Below are positions 4,384 through 6,689 of a DNA stretch of 6,689 nucleotides, one piece after another (the first letter of the stretch is position 1; every line of letters begins with the position of its first letter). The translations under genes and the position numbers were made by a program. Source of the stretch: Candidatus Muproteobacteria bacterium RIFCSPHIGHO2_01_FULL_65_16. Its GTDB lineage: Bacteria; Pseudomonadota; Gammaproteobacteria; Acidiferrobacterales; Sulfurifustaceae. The notes beneath the pieces were generated by a model. It ran no database searches, was not told the DNA's origin, and saw nothing but the letters and a program-made list of their open reading frames with translations. Location: assembly GCA_001785175.1 (NCBI GenBank), contig MFSY01000070.1, forward strand, positions 1 through 6,689, written 5' to 3'.

Positions 4384-6183
4384 ATGAAGAATAACAGCCT
4401 CAACATGGGAACCATTCTCAACCACGGCGTTATCCTTGCGGCGACGCTCGCCGGCGCCGCGCCGGCGGCGGCGTTCCAGTTCGAGAGCGCCGGCGGCGAA
4501 ACGAGCGGGAGCTTCGATACCACTGTTTCCTACGGCGCCTCGATGCGCGCGCAGGGGCGCGAGCCGTCCCTCGTCGGCATCACCAACGGCGGCACCGCGC
4601 GCTCGGTCAACGAGGACGACGGCAACCTGAATTACGACAAGGGCGACATGATCTCATCCGCCCTCAAGGTGACTCACGACCTCGACCTGAAGCGCGGCAA
4701 TTACGGCCTGCTCCTGCGCGGCAGCTACTTCTACGATTACATCGCGGACCACAAGGACGAGCTCGGCACGCTCGCACGCGACCGCACCGACAGCGACGTG
4801 CAGCTTCTGGACGCCTTCGTGCGCGGCGGCTTCGATGTCGGCGGGCGGGCGCTGAACCTGCGCTACGGCAAGCAGGTGGTAAGCTGGGGCGAGAGCACCT
4901 TTATCGGCAACGGCGTCAACGTCATCAACCCGGTGGACGTCGCCAAGCTGCGCACGCCGGGCGCGGAGCTTAAGGAAGGCCTGATCCCCACCACCATGCT
5001 GTGGGCGTCGCAGGAGCTCGGCGATCACACGAGCGTCGAGGCCCTGGTGCTGACAAATTTCAACAAGACCCGCACCGACCCGCGCGGGACGTTCTTCAGC
5101 ACCAACGATTTCGGCACCGACGACGGCGACAAGGCCTATGTCGGCTTCGGCCGGCGCAAAGATCAGCATTTCTCACTGGCCAACTACTTGACCGACACGA
5201 CCGCACAGGCGTGGATCCCGCGCGCCGATGACCGCATGCCCAGCGACCATGGGCAACACGGCCTATCGCTGAGGCAATTCGTGCCCGACTGGAATAACAC
5301 GGAATTCGGCCTCTATTACCTCAAGTATCACAGCCGTACCCCCATCGCGACCGGTATTCGAGGAAGTGCAAGTACAAGTCTTGGCACAGGTACGGCAAGA
5401 TATTTCATCGAATATCCCGAAGACATCCACCTGTACGGCCTTAGCTTCAACTCCACGGGGCCGGGCGGGAGCGCTCTCCAGGGCGAGTATTCCTATCGGC
5501 CCAACCAGCCCATGCAGCTGGCCACGATCGAGCTGCTGCTTGCGGGGCTCGGCGCGGCGAACAACATCACCGGCGACGCGACGGCGGCTAACGCGGTGCC
5601 GGTCGGCACGGAGATCAGCGGTTACCGGCGCGTGCACATGCACCAGTTGCAACTGACCGCAACCAAGGTTTTCAGCCAGGTACTGGGCGCGGAGCAATTG
5701 GCGCTGACGGGAGAAGCGGGTTATACCTATCTGAGCCTGCCGGCCGGCCTGCTCTTCGCCGGGCCCGGCACACACCTGCCGGCGCCCGGCTCGTCCACCG
5801 CGACCTCGGGCGGCTCCGTGCAACCCAACGGCGAGGGTTACGCCACCAAGGGATCTTCCGGCTACCGCCTGCTCATGCGCCTGGACTTCCCCGGTGCGAT
5901 CGGGGCGGCGACGCTGTCGCCGCGCATCGCGCTCTCGCACGATGTCAACGGCGTGAGCCCGACATTCAACGAGGGCGCGAAGGCGCTGACCTTCGGCCTC
6001 GGATTCGGCTACAAGCAGAACTGGCAGGCGGATCTCGCGTATACGAATTACTACGGCGGCCGGACCTATTCGGGAACGGACAGCTCCGGGGTGCCGAGCG
6101 GCCAGAGCGCCGACTACGCCAGCAACTCCAACCCGCTCAAGGACCGCGACTTCGTGGCGCTGAGCGTGAGTTACTCCTTCTGA
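4384..6183 (+). CDS. DUF1302 family protein, probable outer-membrane barrel
   Basis: A 599-residue exported protein of the DUF1302 family, at the usual length. A signal peptide covers 1-30, with likely cleavage after APAAA and before FQFE. Family hallmarks follow: SFDTTVSYGASMRAQGRE (42-59), NEDDGNLNYDKGDMISS, GLLLRGSYFYDYI, then the strongly conserved LRYGKQVVSWGEST and NGVNVINPVDVAKLRTPGAE. The rest is rich in alternating strands and ends DFVALSVSYSF; a terminal Phe in such a strand is the usual sorting signal of outer-membrane barrels. Barrel topology is my inference from these traits. The function is not established; from memory, members co-occur with DUF1329 proteins and RND/MMPL transporters, often near catabolism of hydrophobic compounds. 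A G-run ribosome site (AGGGGG, 4371-4376) sits 7 nt before the ATG. The next gene begins 35 nt downstream. Residues about 326-339 use unusual codons. Confidence 0.9.
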   Translation: MKNNSLNMGTILNHGVILAATLAGAAPAAAFQFESAGGETSGSFDTTVSYGASMRAQGREPSLVGITNGGTARSVNEDDGNLNYDKGDMISSALKVTHDLDLKRGNYGLLLRGSYFYDYIADHKDELGTLARDRTDSDVQLLDAFVRGGFDVGGRALNLRYGKQVVSWGESTFIGNGVNVINPVDVAKLRTPGAELKEGLIPTTMLWASQELGDHTSVEALVLTNFNKTRTDPRGTFFSTNDFGTDDGDKAYVGFGRRKDQHFSLANYLTDTTAQAWIPRADDRMPSDHGQHGLSLRQFVPDWNNTEFGLYYLKYHSRTPIATGIRGSASTSLGTGTARYFIEYPEDIHLYGLSFNSTGPGGSALQGEYSYRPNQPMQLATIELLLAGLGAANNITGDATAANAVPVGTEISGYRRVHMHQLQLTATKVFSQVLGAEQLALTGEAGYTYLSLPAGLLFAGPGTHLPAPGSSTATSGGSVQPNGEGYATKGSSGYRLLMRLDFPGAIGAATLSPRIALSHDVNGVSPTFNEGAKALTFGLGFGYKQNWQADLAYTNYYGGRTYSGTDSSGVPSGQSADYASNSNPLKDRDFVALSVSYSF

Positions 6184-6218
6184 CCGAATCGCGCGCAAGA
6201 ATGACGAGGAGAACGGAC

Positions 6219-6689
6219 ATGCCATTCATTAAAACAAAAACGACAACGACCGCAATCTTCGCGCTCGCCGTGGCGGCGGCCGTCGGCGCCGCCGAGCTCG
6301 GCAGGGACTTGACGCCCATGGGCGCGCAGGCCGCGGGCAACGCCGCGCGCACGATCCCGGCCTGGACCGGCGGCGTCACCGCGCCGGTCGCGGGCTACAA
6401 GCCGGGCGGTCACTATCCCGACCCGTACGCCGACGACAGGATCCTGTTCACCATTGACGTCTCCAACATGGAGCAGCACAAGGACAAGCTCTCGCCGGGA
6501 CAGATGGCGCTGCTCAGGAAATACCCGACATGGAAGATGAACGTCTACCCCACGCGGCGCAGCACCGCCTACCCCAAGGGGCACTACGACGAGACGGCGG
6601 CGAACGTCGGGCGCGCCAGGCTCGTGGCCGGCGGCAACGGCGTCGTGGGCACGAGCGGCGGCATCCCCTTCCCCATGCCGAAGAACGGG
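6219..6689 (+). CDS. DUF1329 family protein, 5' part
   Basis: The first 157 residues of a DUF1329 protein; the frame is open to the last base, and full members are roughly 450 residues (from memory). Residues 1-24 form a signal peptide (KTKTTTTAIFALAVAAAVGA), followed by the family's opening ELGRDLTPMGAQAAGNA and IPAWTGG. Next come GYKPGGHYPDPYADDRILFTI, EQHKDKLSPGQMALLRKYP, the conserved VYPTRRS, and GIPFPMPKNG. No lipobox cysteine is visible, so the mature protein is probably soluble periplasmic. A fold like periplasmic lipid- or lipoprotein-carrying proteins (LolA/LolB-like) has been suggested for the family; I treat that as tentative. AGGAGA (6207-6212) lies 6 nt before the ATG. The 35-nt gap without a terminator indicates cotranscription with the DUF1302 gene. 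Confidence 0.93.
   Translation, partial: MPFIKTKTTTTAIFALAVAAAVGAAELGRDLTPMGAQAAGNAARTIPAWTGGVTAPVAGYKPGGHYPDPYADDRILFTIDVSNMEQHKDKLSPGQMALLRKYPTWKMNVYPTRRSTAYPKGHYDETAANVGRARLVAGGNGVVGTSGGIPFPMPKNG

Noticed and set aside
5263..6225. A 320-codon open frame on the minus strand opposite the DUF1302 gene
   Set aside because: It is Arg/Ala/Val-rich with no family resemblance. The plus strand carries clear DUF1302 motifs, a signal peptide and a ribosome site. Long antisense frames are expected in GC-rich coding DNA.

Overview
The window looks like chromosomal DNA of a GC-rich gammaproteobacterium. The evidence is indirect. A biotin ligase, a type III pantothenate kinase and a SPOR protein are followed by tRNA-Thr(UGU), an order known next to the tRNA/tufB block in Pseudomonas and, with coaA in place of coaX, in E. 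coli. The intergenic repeats are also of kinds common in gammaproteobacterial genomes. The genus cannot be fixed from this sequence.

Layout. Positions 1-244 hold no convincing gene but are rich in inverted repeats, including a 15-bp-stem hairpin at 81-116. A THUMP-domain protein (245-757, +) converges on a secreted GlcG/HbpS-family protein (825-1310, -), with a GC-rich inverted repeat between them. Positions 1311-1615 are gene-free and noticeably more AT-rich. They contain a nested inverted-repeat element (1345-1514) and three degenerate 8-bp tandem units. The minus strand then carries, in transcriptional order, birA (4156-3179), coaX (3182-2442), a SPOR protein (2445-1744) and tRNA-Thr (1691-1616). 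Both protein-protein junctions are 4-bp ATGA overlaps, so the three proteins form a translationally coupled operon. The tRNA also has its own sigma70-like promoter.

A 227-bp divergent intergenic region separates birA from a plus-strand pair: a DUF1302 protein (4384-6183), probably a secreted outer-membrane barrel, and a DUF1329 protein (6219 to the window edge, incomplete). These families are habitual partners and probably act together in the cell envelope on hydrophobic molecules. Their substrate cannot be read from this window.

Most of the content is recognisable. The less ordinary points are the DUF1302/DUF1329 pair of unsettled function, a perfect 22-bp palindrome inside the SPOR gene, the composite intergenic repeat, a possibly leaderless birA start, and the break in the expected tRNA/tufB gene order just after tRNA-Thr.
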